Positions 32,219 through 41,758 of a stretch of DNA of 44,945 nt are shown piece after piece. This DNA is from an uncultured Clostridia bacterium (GTDB lineage: Bacteria > Bacillota > Clostridia > Oscillospirales > Oscillospiraceae): NCBI GenBank assembly GCA_945482615.1, contig CALYRG010000007.1:1-44945 (forward strand), in the 5' to 3' direction. How positions within the stretch are numbered: position 1 is the stretch's first letter; each line of letters starts with the position of its first letter. The translations under genes and the position numbers were made by a program. The notes beneath the pieces are model-generated. The model had not been told where the DNA came from, made no database searches, and was given only the letters and a program-made list of their open reading frames with translations.

Positions 32219-33403
32219 ATGAACGAATTTGCTCTGAAATACGGCTGCAACCCCAACCAGAAGCCCGCCCGCATCTACATGGCGGACGGCTCTGACCTGC
32301 CCCTGACCATTCTCAACGGCCGTCCCGGCTACATCAACTTCCTGGATGCCCTGAACTCCTGGCAGCTTGTCAAGGAATTGAAGGAAGCCACCGGCATGGT
32401 GGCCGCTACCTCCTTTAAGCATGTGTCTCCCACCTCCGCCGCCGTGGGCAAGGTGCTGCCCGAGAGCCTGAAGAAGGCCTGCTTTGTGGAGGATGTGGAG
32501 GGGCTGGACGACAGTCCCCTTGCCTGCGCCTTCGCCCGGGCCCGGGGAACTGACCGGATGTGCTCCTTCGGCGACTGGATCGCCCTGAGCGATGTGTGCG
32601 ATGTGACCACCGCAAAGCTCATTGCCCGGGAGGTCTCCGACGGCATCATTGCCCCCGGCTACACCGACGAGGCGCTGGAAATCCTCAAGGGCAAGCGCAA
32701 GGGAAGCTACAACATTGTGCAAATCGATCCCGACTATGTCCCCGCCGAGCAGGAGACCAAGCAGGTCTTCGGCGTCACCTTCCAGCAGGGCCGCAACAAC
32801 TTCAAAATCGGCCCCGAGCTGCTGGAGAACATCGTCACTCAGAACAAGGAGCTGCCCGAGAGCGCCAAAATCGATCTGATCGTGGCCCTCATCACCCTGA
32901 AATACACCCAGTCCAACTCCGTCTGCTTTGCCTATGACGGCCAGGCGGTAGGCGTAGGCGCGGGTCAGCAGTCCCGGATTCACTGCACCCGGCTGGCAGG
33001 CTCCAAGGCCGACACCTTCTTCCTGCGCCAGCACCCCAAGGTTCTGGAGCTGCCCTTCCGGGCTGATCTGGGCCGTCCCAACCGGGATAACGTCATCGAC
33101 GGCTACATCAACGGCAACGAGGAGGACGTGTGTGCCGAGGGCATCTGGCAGAACTACTTCACCACCCGGCCCGAGCCTCTCACCAGCGAGGAAAAGCGGG
33201 AGTTCCTTGCAAGCTTCCAGGGCGTGGCTCTGGGCTCCGATGCGTTCTTCCCCTTCTCCGACAACATCAAGCGGGCCAGAGCCTCCGGCGTTCAGTACGT
33301 GGCCCAGCCCGGCGGCTCCATCCGGGATGACCTGGTCATTGCCGAGTGCGACAAGAACAATATGGTCATGGCTTTTACCGGTATGCGGCTGTTCCACCAC
33401 TAA
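32219..33403 (+). CDS. purH: AICAR formyltransferase, stand-alone PurH domain
   Basis: 394 residues, matching only the C-terminal formyltransferase part of PurH (usual bifunctional length about 510-530). SFKHVSPTSAAVG holds the active-site Lys-His pair; SNSVCFAYDGQAVGVGAGQQ and AFFPFSDNIKRA are also typical. The N-terminal IMP cyclohydrolase (MGS-like) domain is absent, and the PurO-type gene upstream by 13 bp fills that role. It uses 10-formyl-THF; its substrate AICAR is the monophosphate relative of the riboswitch ligand. Confidence 0.93.
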   Translation: MNEFALKYGCNPNQKPARIYMADGSDLPLTILNGRPGYINFLDALNSWQLVKELKEATGMVAATSFKHVSPTSAAVGKVLPESLKKACFVEDVEGLDDSPLACAFARARGTDRMCSFGDWIALSDVCDVTTAKLIAREVSDGIIAPGYTDEALEILKGKRKGSYNIVQIDPDYVPAEQETKQVFGVTFQQGRNNFKIGPELLENIVTQNKELPESAKIDLIVALITLKYTQSNSVCFAYDGQAVGVGAGQQSRIHCTRLAGSKADTFFLRQHPKVLELPFRADLGRPNRDNVIDGYINGNEEDVCAEGIWQNYFTTRPEPLTSEEKREFLASFQGVALGSDAFFPFSDNIKRARASGVQYVAQPGGSIRDDLVIAECDKNNMVMAFTGMRLFHH

Positions 33404-33416
33404 GGAGTATCAGACT

Positions 33417-34682
33417 ATGAAACTAATGGTTGTTGGCGGCGGCGGGCGGGAACACGCCATTATCCGCAGCCTGAAAAAGAATCCCCAGGTTACCGAAATT
33501 TTTGCCCTGCCCGGAAACGGCGGCATTGCCGCGGATGCCACCTGCGTGAACATCGGCGCCACGGATATTGAAAAAATCGTGGCCTTTGCCGCGGAGAATG
33601 CCGTTGACTATGCCGTGGTAGCCCCGGACGATCCGCTGGTTCTGGGCTGCGTGGATGCCCTGGAGGAAAAGGGCATCCCCTGCTTCGGCCCCCGGGCGAA
33701 TGCCGCCATCATCGAGGGCAGCAAGGTGTTTGCCAAGAACCTGATGAAAAAATACGGCATTCCCACCGCCGCCTACGAGGTCTTTGACGATCTGGACGCG
33801 GCCCTTTCCTATCTGGAGACGGCCCCGGTGCCCACGGTGGTCAAGGCCGACGGCCTGGCGCTGGGCAAGGGCGTCATCATCGCCGCTACCCGGGAGGAGG
33901 CAAAGCAGGCCGTCCGGGATATGATGCAGGGCCATGTCTTCGGCGCTTCCGGGGATCATGTGGTCATCGAGGAGTTTCTCACTGGCCCGGAGGTCTCGGT
34001 GCTGGCCTTTACCGACGGCAAGTGCGTCAAGCCCATGGTGTCCTCCATGGATCACAAGCGCATTGGAGACAATGATACCGGCCTGAACACCGGCGGCATG
34101 GGCACCGTTGCCCCCAATCCCTACTACACCCCGGCGGTTGCCCGGCGGTGTATGGAGGAGATTTTCCTGCCCACCATGGACGCCATGAACGCCGAGGGCC
34201 GCACCTTCAAGGGCTGCCTGTACTTCGGCCTGATGATTACCCCCGACGGCCCCAAGGTCATCGAGTACAACTGCCGCTTCGGCGACCCGGAGACCCAGGT
34301 GGTGCTGCCCCTGATGGAAAGCGACCTGCTCACCGTGATGCAGGCGGTCACCAATGGAACCCTTTCCGAGACGGAAGTGAAGTTTGCGGACAAACATGCC
34401 TGCTGCGTCATCACCGCCTCCCAGGGCTATCCTGTCAAGTACCGCAAGGGCCTGCCCATGACCATGACCGAGGAAGCTGCGGAGCATACCTATGTGGCCG
34501 GAGCCAGGCTCCAGGACGGCGTGCTGCTGACCGCCGGCGGCCGGGTCACCGGCACAACCGCCGTGGCCGATACCCTGGCCGAGGCAGTGGAGGAGGCCTA
34601 CCGTCTGGCCCGGGGCGTGGAATTCGAAGGGGCCTACCGCAGAAGCGACATCGGACGCAGAGCCCTGGCGGCAAACCTGTAG
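33417..34682 (+). CDS. purD: Phosphoribosylamine-glycine ligase PurD
   Basis: 421 residues from the ATG at 33417, with AAGGAG upstream; a longer frame from 33132 overlaps purH and is rejected. It is an ATP-grasp enzyme that makes GAR from phosphoribosylamine, glycine and ATP. MVVGGGGREHAI opens the protein; VVKADGLALGKGV, NTGGMGTVAPNPYY and EYNCRFGDPE are family motifs. It consumes the unstable product of PurF. The stop codon lies inside the ribosome site of purL. Confidence 0.96.
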   Translation: MKLMVVGGGGREHAIIRSLKKNPQVTEIFALPGNGGIAADATCVNIGATDIEKIVAFAAENAVDYAVVAPDDPLVLGCVDALEEKGIPCFGPRANAAIIEGSKVFAKNLMKKYGIPTAAYEVFDDLDAALSYLETAPVPTVVKADGLALGKGVIIAATREEAKQAVRDMMQGHVFGASGDHVVIEEFLTGPEVSVLAFTDGKCVKPMVSSMDHKRIGDNDTGLNTGGMGTVAPNPYYTPAVARRCMEEIFLPTMDAMNAEGRTFKGCLYFGLMITPDGPKVIEYNCRFGDPETQVVLPLMESDLLTVMQAVTNGTLSETEVKFADKHACCVITASQGYPVKYRKGLPMTMTEEAAEHTYVAGARLQDGVLLTAGGRVTGTTAVADTLAEAVEEAYRLARGVEFEGAYRRSDIGRRALAANL

Positions 34683-34690
34683 GAGGTACT

Positions 34691-37600
34691 ATGGTATACA
34701 GAGTATTTGTAGAAAAGAAGACCGGCCTGGATCACGAGGCCCAGACCCTTTTGAAGGAGGCCCGGGAGCTGCTGGGCATTGAGGGTCTGGAAAACATCCG
34801 GCTGTTTAACCGGTATGACGCCGAGGGCCTGAGCGGGGAGCTGTTCGACTACGCGGTGAAGACCGTGTTCTCCGAGCCCCAGCTGGACAACACATCCGAT
34901 CACGTGGAACTGCCGGATGCCTATGTGTTTGCTGTGGAGGCCCTGCCCGGTCAGTTTGACCAGCGGGCAGACTCTGCCGCCCAGTGCATCCAGATTATCT
35001 CCCAGGGGGAGCGGCCTACGGTCCGCACCGCCAGGGTCTACGCCCTCTACGGCAAGATCACCTACGCCCAGGCGGAGGAATTCAAGAAGTATGTCATCAA
35101 CCCTGTGGAGTGCCGGGAGGCTGCTCTGGAGCTGCCCCAGACACTGGCGATTCCCTATGAAATTCCCTCGGAGGTTGCCACCGTGGAGGGCTTCACCGCC
35201 ATGTCCCGGGAGGAGCTGGGCTCTATGATCGACCGGATGGGCCTTGCCATGGACCTGGACGATCTGCAGTTCCTGCAGAATTACTTCGCAGGAGAGGAGC
35301 ACCGGGATCCTACCGTCACCGAGATTCGGGTGGTGGACACCTACTGGTCGGATCACTGCCGGCACACCACCTTCTCCACCCATCTGGATAACATTGCTAT
35401 TGAAGATCCCGCCGTGCAGGAAGCCTACCGGCAGTACCTGGATGCCCGGGTGGAGGTCTATGGCGAGGAGAAAGCGGCCAAGCGTCCCCAGACCCTGATG
35501 GACATTGCCACCATCGGCACCAAGACCCTGAAAAAGCGGGGGATGCTCCCCGAGCTGGACGAGAGCGAGGAGATCAACGCCTGCTCCATCCATGTGGACG
35601 CCACGGTAAGCGGCGAGAAGCAGGACTGGCTGCTGATGTTCAAAAACGAGACCCACAACCACCCCACCGAGATCGAACCCTTCGGCGGTGCCGCCACCTG
35701 CATCGGCGGCTGCATCCGTGACCCTCTGTCCGGCCGTGCCTATGTCCATCAGGCCATGCGCGTCACCGGCGCAGCCGATCCCCGGAAGTCTCTGAAGGAG
35801 ACCCTTCCCGGCAAGCTGCCCCAGAGAAAGCTCTGCCAGACAGCCGCCGCCGGCTACTCCTCCTACGGCAACCAGATCGGCCTGGCCACCGGCCATGTGG
35901 CGGAGCTGTACCACGAAGGCTATGTCGCCAAGCGTCTGGAGTGCGGTGCCGTGGTAGCTGCCGCTCCCGCCTGCAACGTTCGCAGAGAGCGCCCCGTCCC
36001 CGGGGATGTGATCGTGCTGCTGGGCGGCCGTACCGGCCGTGACGGTATCGGCGGCGCAACCGGCTCCTCCAAGAGCCACAACATGAAATCCCTGACCACC
36101 ATGGCGTCCGAAGTCCAGAAGGGCAACGCCCCCGAGGAGCGGAAAATCCAGAGACTGTTCCGGGATCCCAAGGTGACCCGCCTCATCAAGCGGTGCAACG
36201 ACTTCGGGGCCGGCGGTGTCTGCGTTGCCATCGGTGAGCTGGCCGATGGCCTGCAGATCGACCTGGATGCCGCGCGCAAGAAGTACGATGGGCTGGACGG
36301 CACCGAGATTGCCATTTCCGAGTCCCAGGAGCGTATGGCGGTGGTTGTCGCTCCCGAGGATGCCGATGCGTTCATCGCCGCAGCCGGGAAGGAGAATCTG
36401 GAAGCCTATCGGGTCGCCGTGGTCACCCGGGAGCCCCGGATGGTCATGCGCTGGAAGGGGAAGGAAATTGCCAACCTGTCCCGGGACTTCCTGAACACCA
36501 ACGGCGCGGTGAAGCACGCGGATGTGCGGGTAAATGCCGTTGACCGCGCAGGTGTCCCGGAGGAGAAGCCCAATCTGCGCGCCATTGCCTCCGCTCTGAA
36601 ATTCGCCTCCCAGAGGGGCCTGGTGGAGCGGTTCGACGCCACCATCGGCGCCGGCTCCGTGCTGATGCCCTTCGGCGGCAAGAACCAGGCTACCCCCGAG
36701 CAGGCCATGGCAGCCAAGCTGCCTGTGCTGCCCGGTGAGCACACCGACGACGCCAGCGTCATGGCCTGGGGCTGTGACCCGGAGCTGCTGAGCGCCGATC
36801 CCTTCACGGGAGCGAAAATGAGCGTGATTTCCTCCGTGGCGAAAATCGTGGCCGCCGGTGCCGACTACACGAAGGCGTATCTTACCTTGCAGGAATTTTT
36901 TGAAAAGCTGGGCGATGAGCCTTCCCGCTGGGGCAAGCCCTTCCAGGCCCTGCTGGGTGCGCTGGATGCCCAGCTGGGTCTGAACGCCGCTGCCATCGGC
37001 GGTAAGGACTCCATGTCCGGTACCTTCCTGGATAAGGACGTGCCGCCCACCTTGATTTCCTTCGCCATTGCCCCGCTGAAGGCCGGTGACGTGATCTCCA
37101 ATGAGTTCAAGGAAGCGGGTCACCCGGTCTATCGCTTCGGCCCCTCCGGCGGCAGCTACAAGCAGCTGAAGGAGTGCTGGGAGAAGTTCCACGCCCTGTG
37201 CCAGGCGGGGAAGGTCAAGGCTGCCTGGGCCATGGATGCAGGCGGCGAGGGCGAGGCCGTGATGAAGATGGCCTTCGGCAACGGCATCGGCTTTGTTTCC
37301 GACCCGGACGCGGTTCACCAGTTTGGCCCTGCCTACGGCGATATCGTGGCGGAGCTGACGGAGGATGTGGACTTTGGCTGCCGCATCGGACATACCACCC
37401 GGGAGCCGGTCATCACCATCCGTGACGAATCCGTTTCCATTGCGGAGCTTTACGCCATGAACACGGCCACCCTGGAGGATGTGTACCCCACCAAGGCAAA
37501 GCAGTCCCAGGAGCAGATTCCGGTCTTCTCCTTCGATGGCAGAAGCAACCTGGCTCCCGCTGTGAAGGTGGCAAAGCCCAGGGTGCTGATCCCCGTGTTC

Positions 37601-38371
37601 CCCGGCACCAACTGTGAGTATGACTCTGCCCGGGCTGTTCTGGAGGCCGGCGCCGAGGCGGACATTGTGGTTATCCGCAACCTGACCGCCGACGATGTAG
37701 CCCGCAGTGTGCAGACCGTGGCAGAGAAGATTGCCCAAAGCCAGATGATCTTCATCCCCGGCGGCTTCTCCGGCGGAGACGAGCCGGATGGTTCCGCCAA
37801 ATTCATTACGGCCCTGTTCCGCAACCCTGCAATCAAGGAGCAGGTCACCCGGCTTCTGGATGACCGGGACGGCCTGATGTGCGGCATCTGCAACGGCTTC
37901 CAGGCCCTCATCAAGCTGGGCCTCGTCCCCTACGGCAAGATCATCGACACCGATGAGCGCTGCCCCACGCTGACCTTCAACAACATCGGCCGGCACCAGA
38001 GCCGGATTGTCCGCACCCGGATCGCCTCCAACAAGTCCCCCTGGCTGGCGCTTACCAATGTGGGCGAGGTGTACAATGTGCCCATCTCCCACGGCGAGGG
38101 CAAGTTCCTGGCAGGCGGGGAGCTGATTGAGAAGCTGGCGGCAAACGGCCAGATCGCCACCCAGTACGTGGATCTGAAGGGTGCGGCCACTGCCGATGTG
38201 GACTTTAACCCCAACGGCAGCCTCTGCGCCATCGAGGGCATCACCTCTCCCGACGGCCGGGTCTTCGGCAAGATGGGCCACAGCGAGCGCATCGGCGCGG
38301 GCCTGTACCGCAATGTCCCCGGCAACTACGACATCCGTATGTTCCAGGCCGCCGTGCAGTATTTTAAGTAA
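34691..38371 (+). CDS. purL: Single-chain FGAM synthase PurL
   Basis: 1226 residues from the ATG at 34691 with AGGAGG 4 bp upstream. It converts FGAR to FGAM with ATP and glutamine. The large one-chain form carries synthase halves (TYWSDHCRHTTF, NETHNHPTEIEPFGGAATC) and a C-terminal class I glutaminase with nucleophile Cys in MCGICNGFQ, after PVFPGTNCEYD and FIPGGFSGGDE. So, unlike PurF here, this enzyme can use glutamine. It replaces the PurL/PurQ/PurS set of Bacillus. A reading that fuses it to purD in another frame (from 34148) is rejected. Last gene of the operon; purB and purA are elsewhere. Confidence 0.96.
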   Translation: MVYRVFVEKKTGLDHEAQTLLKEARELLGIEGLENIRLFNRYDAEGLSGELFDYAVKTVFSEPQLDNTSDHVELPDAYVFAVEALPGQFDQRADSAAQCIQIISQGERPTVRTARVYALYGKITYAQAEEFKKYVINPVECREAALELPQTLAIPYEIPSEVATVEGFTAMSREELGSMIDRMGLAMDLDDLQFLQNYFAGEEHRDPTVTEIRVVDTYWSDHCRHTTFSTHLDNIAIEDPAVQEAYRQYLDARVEVYGEEKAAKRPQTLMDIATIGTKTLKKRGMLPELDESEEINACSIHVDATVSGEKQDWLLMFKNETHNHPTEIEPFGGAATCIGGCIRDPLSGRAYVHQAMRVTGAADPRKSLKETLPGKLPQRKLCQTAAAGYSSYGNQIGLATGHVAELYHEGYVAKRLECGAVVAAAPACNVRRERPVPGDVIVLLGGRTGRDGIGGATGSSKSHNMKSLTTMASEVQKGNAPEERKIQRLFRDPKVTRLIKRCNDFGAGGVCVAIGELADGLQIDLDAARKKYDGLDGTEIAISESQERMAVVVAPEDADAFIAAAGKENLEAYRVAVVTREPRMVMRWKGKEIANLSRDFLNTNGAVKHADVRVNAVDRAGVPEEKPNLRAIASALKFASQRGLVERFDATIGAGSVLMPFGGKNQATPEQAMAAKLPVLPGEHTDDASVMAWGCDPELLSADPFTGAKMSVISSVAKIVAAGADYTKAYLTLQEFFEKLGDEPSRWGKPFQALLGALDAQLGLNAAAIGGKDSMSGTFLDKDVPPTLISFAIAPLKAGDVISNEFKEAGHPVYRFGPSGGSYKQLKECWEKFHALCQAGKVKAAWAMDAGGEGEAVMKMAFGNGIGFVSDPDAVHQFGPAYGDIVAELTEDVDFGCRIGHTTREPVITIRDESVSIAELYAMNTATLEDVYPTKAKQSQEQIPVFSFDGRSNLAPAVKVAKPRVLIPVFPGTNCEYDSARAVLEAGAEADIVVIRNLTADDVARSVQTVAEKIAQSQMIFIPGGFSGGDEPDGSAKFITALFRNPAIKEQVTRLLDDRDGLMCGICNGFQALIKLGLVPYGKIIDTDERCPTLTFNNIGRHQSRIVRTRIASNKSPWLALTNVGEVYNVPISHGEGKFLAGGELIEKLAANGQIATQYVDLKGAATADVDFNPNGSLCAIEGITSPDGRVFGKMGHSERIGAGLYRNVPGNYDIRMFQAAVQYFK

Positions 38372-38437
38372 TGTGTATATCGGCTTTCGTCAATGAACTG
38401 ACGAGGCCCGGTTAGAAGAATGCGGTGCGTAAGGGCC

Positions 38438-38503
38438 GTAGGGAACGGATTTATCCGTTCCGCGTCAGGGTGCGGAAACGGAATGCATGAATGCATTCCC
38501 TAC
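38438..38503. repeat. Second copy of the family D element
   Basis: It starts GTAGGGAACGGATTTATCCG and ends GCATTCCCTAC, and differs from the copy at 8559-8625 mainly in the joining segment. It lies between the convergent purL and khpB genes in a 272-bp gap with a small hairpin (38387-38404) and the terminator below. Confidence 0.9.
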
Positions 38504-38584
38504 GAGACCGCCCGGGGGCAAACGCCATACATCCTACCAATGCCCGGGCGAATACGTCACTCGATACCCTTCAGTAAATGCAAT

Positions 38585-38630
38585 ATAAAAATCCCCTGAT
38601 TTCCGGAAGACCCGGAAATCAGGGGATTTG
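38585..38630 (-). terminator. Strong terminator of the khpB operon, possibly bidirectional
   Basis: A perfect 16-bp stem starting ATCCCCTGATTTCCGG (38591-38606 with 38612-38627... closing at 38629) and a 5-nt loop. On the minus strand it is followed by TTTTTATA. On the plus strand it has only TTT, so termination of purL transcripts is less sure. Confidence 0.88.
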
Positions 38631-38643
38631 CTATGCAGCGGGA

Positions 38644-39564
38644 TTACCGAACGTACTCAATGACAACCCGGCGGTTGGGCTCCGTGCCGGTGGAGTGGGT
38701 GGTGATGTTCTCCATGTCCTGCAGGGCCGCGTGGATGACGTGGCGCTCGTAGGCGTTCATGGGCTCCAGCGTGGTGCGGCGGCGGGCCTTGAGAACCTGC
38801 TGGGCCTTCTTCCGGGCGTAGCGGCGGAGGCTGTCCTCCCGCTTTTCCCGGTAGCACTCTGCATCCACGTTCACACGGATGTGGCCTTCCACCTGCTGGT
38901 TGATGGTGTAGTTGCACAGATGCTGGATGGCATCCAGGGTATCGCCCCGGCGGCCGATCAGATAGCCCAGGTCATCGCCCACCAGATCCACCCGGTAGGC
39001 ATTCTCACCCTCCTCCTTCCAGCAGTGGGGGACGGCAGTGGAGTTCATGTGCTCCAGCAGCCCCTTGAGGAAGACCTCAATCTTCTCCTCCACGGAGCCG
39101 GGGGCAGCGGGAGCGTACTCCTTGGGCGGCTCCTTGACCTTGGGCTCCTTAGGCTCTCTGCGTTCCTTGGGAGCCTTGGCGGGCTCGGCCTTGCGCTCGG
39201 GGCGGGCAGTGCGCTCCTGCTTTGCAGGCGCTGCCTTGGGAGCGGGGGCCTGGGGCTGGGGCTCGGGCTTAACCTCCGGCTTGGGAGTCTCCGGAGTCTT
39301 GACAGGGGCAGCGGGCTTCCTGGGCTTGGAGCGGGAGGCGGAGCCAAGAGCGGACTTGGGAGCCTCGGGCTTGGCAGGGGCCAGATCCGGTGCCTCGTAG
39401 GTTACCTGCACCTTGGCGGGCTGGGCACCAAAGCCCAGAAAGCCGGACTTGGCCTGGCTCAGCACAGTGACGGAGACGCTGTCCCGATCCAGACCCAGCT
39501 GGGCAAGGGCAGCCTCCACAGCAAGATCAATGGTCTTGCCGCTGGTAATAATGCTTTTCTCCAT
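38644..39564 (-). CDS. khpB: RNA-binding protein KhpB (Jag)
   Basis: 306 residues. KhpB binds RNA with KhpA and affects cell shape and division in Firmicutes. An N-terminal Jag domain (1-58, with KSGFLGFG) is followed by a long Pro/Ala/Lys/Glu linker (about 60-160), a KH domain with IGRRGDTLDAIQHL, and an R3H domain with RVNVDAECYREKRED to the end. Preceded by GGAGG and 2 bp from yidC, its usual neighbour. The linker is longer than in Bacillus. Last gene before a strong terminator. Confidence 0.94.
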   Translation of the reverse strand: MEKSIITSGKTIDLAVEAALAQLGLDRDSVSVTVLSQAKSGFLGFGAQPAKVQVTYEAPDLAPAKPEAPKSALGSASRSKPRKPAAPVKTPETPKPEVKPEPQPQAPAPKAAPAKQERTARPERKAEPAKAPKERREPKEPKVKEPPKEYAPAAPGSVEEKIEVFLKGLLEHMNSTAVPHCWKEEGENAYRVDLVGDDLGYLIGRRGDTLDAIQHLCNYTINQQVEGHIRVNVDAECYREKREDSLRRYARKKAQQVLKARRRTTLEPMNAYERHVIHAALQDMENITTHSTGTEPNRRVVIEYVR

Positions 39565-39566
39565 GG

Positions 39567-40808
39567 TTATTCCTCCGTAGGATTGGAACGGTAGCGGTTG
39601 GGATCGTAGCTGCGGCCCTTGCAGTAGGGGCGGTCGGCAATGCCGGACATGCAGTCGGGCTCGTCGCCCTCCTGGCAGATGCCCTTCCGGGCAGCGTAAT
39701 CCCTGGCTGCGGCAGCCTTCTGAGAGGCTTCCAGCTCCCGCTGCTGCTTCTGCAGCTTCTTCTTGCTGGTGTTCTCGGTGATGCCGTCGGGGTTGGCAGC
39801 CCGGCGCTCAGCCCGGACGCGCTCCTTCTCGGCTTCGATCCGGTCCTGCTCCATGGCCCGCTTCAGACGCTCGGCGTCCTCGGCATCGTAGATGGTGCGG
39901 TATTTCTTGGTCATAATGGCATCGGTGATGGTGCCGAACACACCGCCGATCAGCCAGTAGAGGGACAGGCCGGCAGACACGGTAAAGCCGATCCACAGGC
40001 TCATCAGAGGCATCATAAACAGCATGGTCTGCATGCTCTGATTCTGCTGGGAATTCTTGGCAGCCTCCTTGTCCTGAATGCCGTTCTTGTCGGTGACCAC
40101 GGAGTCGTTGGTCTTCTGGGACACCAGCATGGCCAGAACCTGGCTGCCGGCGGAGAGCAGAGGCAGCAGGAATGCGCCGATATGGGCCCAGTCATAGACC
40201 TCCCAGGCCCAGAACTTCCAGCTGGGAATCAGGCCCAGATTGACACCCACAAAATCGAAATTGATACCTTCCAGGGTGGCCTGGGAGATGCCGGGGATGA
40301 CAGCGCTGAGCTCCTGGGCGAACTGAGGGATGGCCTGGGCCGCAATAACCTGATCGTAAATGCTGTTGCCGGTGAAAATCTCAGGAGCGGCAGCCTTGAT
40401 GGTGGCGATGATCTGCTGGGTGACCTCGGCGGACTCCATGAGGATGTAGGTGATGGGCTCCCGGATCACGGTAAACAGGGGGAAGAGGATCAGCAGGGGG
40501 ATAAAGCTCCACAAGCAGCCGCCGCCCATGGAGACGCCCTCTTCCTTGTATAGCTGCTGGATCATCTCGTTCTGCTTCTGGGGGTCGCTTGCATAGCGCT
40601 TCTGGATGTCCTGCATCCGGGGGGTCAGCCGGGACATCTTCATCATGCTCTTTTTGGACTTGGCCTTGATGGGCAGTAGAACCAGCTGCACCACAAGTGC
40701 GAAGAGGATCATGGCCACGCCGTAGTTTTTGGTGGAGTGGTACAGAATGCTCAGCAGATAGCCAAAGGGGACAGTAATAATGTCGGAAAGCTTGAACGCA
40801 AGGAACAT
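39567..40808 (-). CDS. yidC: Membrane protein insertase YidC (OxaA/SpoIIIJ)
   Basis: 413 residues from the ATG at 40808 with GGAG 8 bp upstream; an in-frame extension to 40883 is rejected. It inserts membrane proteins, with or without Sec. The core has five or so helices, with MILFALVVQLVLLPIKAKSK and a cytosolic helical hairpin rich in charge (TPRMQDIQKRYASDPQKQNE). Unlike SpoIIIJ of Bacillus, there is no lipoprotein Cys near the start; there is a long insert after the second helix, and a charged C-terminal tail ends in a stretch with three Cys (GICQEGDEPDC, YCKG). Confidence 0.93.
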   Translation of the reverse strand: MFLAFKLSDIITVPFGYLLSILYHSTKNYGVAMILFALVVQLVLLPIKAKSKKSMMKMSRLTPRMQDIQKRYASDPQKQNEMIQQLYKEEGVSMGGGCLWSFIPLLILFPLFTVIREPITYILMESAEVTQQIIATIKAAAPEIFTGNSIYDQVIAAQAIPQFAQELSAVIPGISQATLEGINFDFVGVNLGLIPSWKFWAWEVYDWAHIGAFLLPLLSAGSQVLAMLVSQKTNDSVVTDKNGIQDKEAAKNSQQNQSMQTMLFMMPLMSLWIGFTVSAGLSLYWLIGGVFGTITDAIMTKKYRTIYDAEDAERLKRAMEQDRIEAEKERVRAERRAANPDGITENTSKKKLQKQQRELEASQKAAAARDYAARKGICQEGDEPDCMSGIADRPYCKGRSYDPNRYRSNPTEE

Positions 40809-40830
40809 GACATATTCTCCTTCACTCAAT

Positions 40831-41046
40831 TCAGGGAATGGGGTCGTAAATGTCGCCCTTGTAGAAGGGGTGACAGCGGGCAATGCGGCGCAGAGCCAGA
40901 TAGCCGCCCTTCAGGGCCCCATATTTTTCGATGGCTTCCAGCGCATAAGCGCTGCAGGTGGGCCGGAACCGGCACCGGGGCGGAAACGCGGGGGAGATAT
41001 GGCGCTGATAGATTCGGATCAGCTTCAGAAGCAGTATCTTCAACAT
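40831..41046 (-). CDS. yidD: Membrane protein insertion efficiency factor YidD
   Basis: 71 residues. YidD is a small membrane-associated protein thought to help Yid[34 protein letters not shown] and the ending [15 protein letters not shown] are classic. The start overlaps the rnpA end by 7 bp, and yidC follows after 22 bp. Confidence 0.95.
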   Translation of the reverse strand: MLKILLLKLIRIYQRHISPAFPPRCRFRPTCSAYALEAIEKYGALKGGYLALRRIARCHPFYKGDIYDPIP

Positions 41047-41393
41047 TCGTTTGCCTCCTGGGGGGTCAGCAGCCTGGCCCGATGGGCAAGCTGGAGAAAG
41101 CTCGCCGTCAGCTCCTGAAAGGAAGCTTCCACCGCCCGGGTCCGGGCCACCACCACGATGTCGTAGCCGGGAAGAAAGCGCGCCTCATTCAGCCGGTATA
41201 TCTCCCGCAGACGGCGGCGCACCAGGTTGCGGACATGGGCTTTTCCAAGCTTTTTGCCCACGGTGTAGCCGATGCGGTTGCCGGGGGTATGGTTGCGTCG
41301 TACGTAGAGTACCATGTTGGCATCCGCAAAGCCCTTGGTGTGGTACAGGCGGCGAAAAATGTGATTCAGCTTCAAACTGGCAGAAAACTTCAT
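41040..41393 (-). CDS. rnpA: Ribonuclease P protein component RnpA
   Basis: 117 residues from the ATG at 41393 with GAGG upstream; an in-frame extension to 41468 is not supported. It binds RNase P RNA for tRNA 5' processing. The conserved RNR-like motif is [18 protein letters not shown], and the N-terminal FRRLYHTKG matches the family. It sits in the standard order rpmH-rnpA-yidD-yidC. Confidence 0.95.
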   Translation of the reverse strand: MKFSASLKLNHIFRRLYHTKGFADANMVLYVRRNHTPGNRIGYTVGKKLGKAHVRNLVRRRLREIYRLNEARFLPGYDIVVVARTRAVEASFQELTASFLQLAHRARLLTPQEANEC

Positions 41394-41526
41394 AAACGCC
41401 TCATTTCGTCTCCATGCGCAGCAGCTTCCGGCTATGCCGATAAAAAGGGAGCGGGGCGAATGCTCCATTCACCCCGCTGTAGCTCCCGTTTCGCTCCGCG
41501 CGTTTGTCCGGTACTATGGAAGCACA

Positions 41527-41661
41527 TCAGGCGGACAGAACCTTGCGGCCCTTGGCACGACGGCGGGCCAGAACCTTGCGGCCGTTGGAAGTAGCCATTC
41601 TCTGACGGAATCCGTGAACCTTGGAACGATGACGACGGCTGGGCTGGTAGGTACGCTTCAT
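41527..41661 (-). CDS. rpmH: Ribosomal protein L34
   Basis: 44 residues, starting [18 protein letters not shown] and ending [11 protein letters not shown], the full family pattern. AGGAGGT lies 9 bp before the ATG. First gene under the promoter at 41759-41787. No dnaA gene is found beside it, which is where rpmH usually lies in Firmicutes. Confidence 0.97.
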   Translation of the reverse strand: MKRTYQPSRRHRSKVHGFRQRMATSNGRKVLARRRAKGRKVLSA

Positions 41662-41758
41662 TTGCATTACACCTCCTGTTTTCGTAGATATCTATGCTCG
41701 ACAGCCCATTTGGGCCGCAGCAAAACAACGTAAATGACTATAACAGTCATACTCGCTT

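Noticed and set aside
34634-38281. 1215-residue minus-strand protein
   Set aside because: It is antisense to purL with no family motifs; it is open only because of high GC at third positions.
34148-38371. PurD-PurL fusion of 1407 residues
   Set aside because: The upstream part is a different frame of purD. AGGAGG and ATG at 34691 give a normal PurL start.
38372-38643. Origin of replication near the rpmH cluster
   Set aside because: No DnaA-box cluster or dnaA gene is seen; the gap holds a family D element and a terminator.
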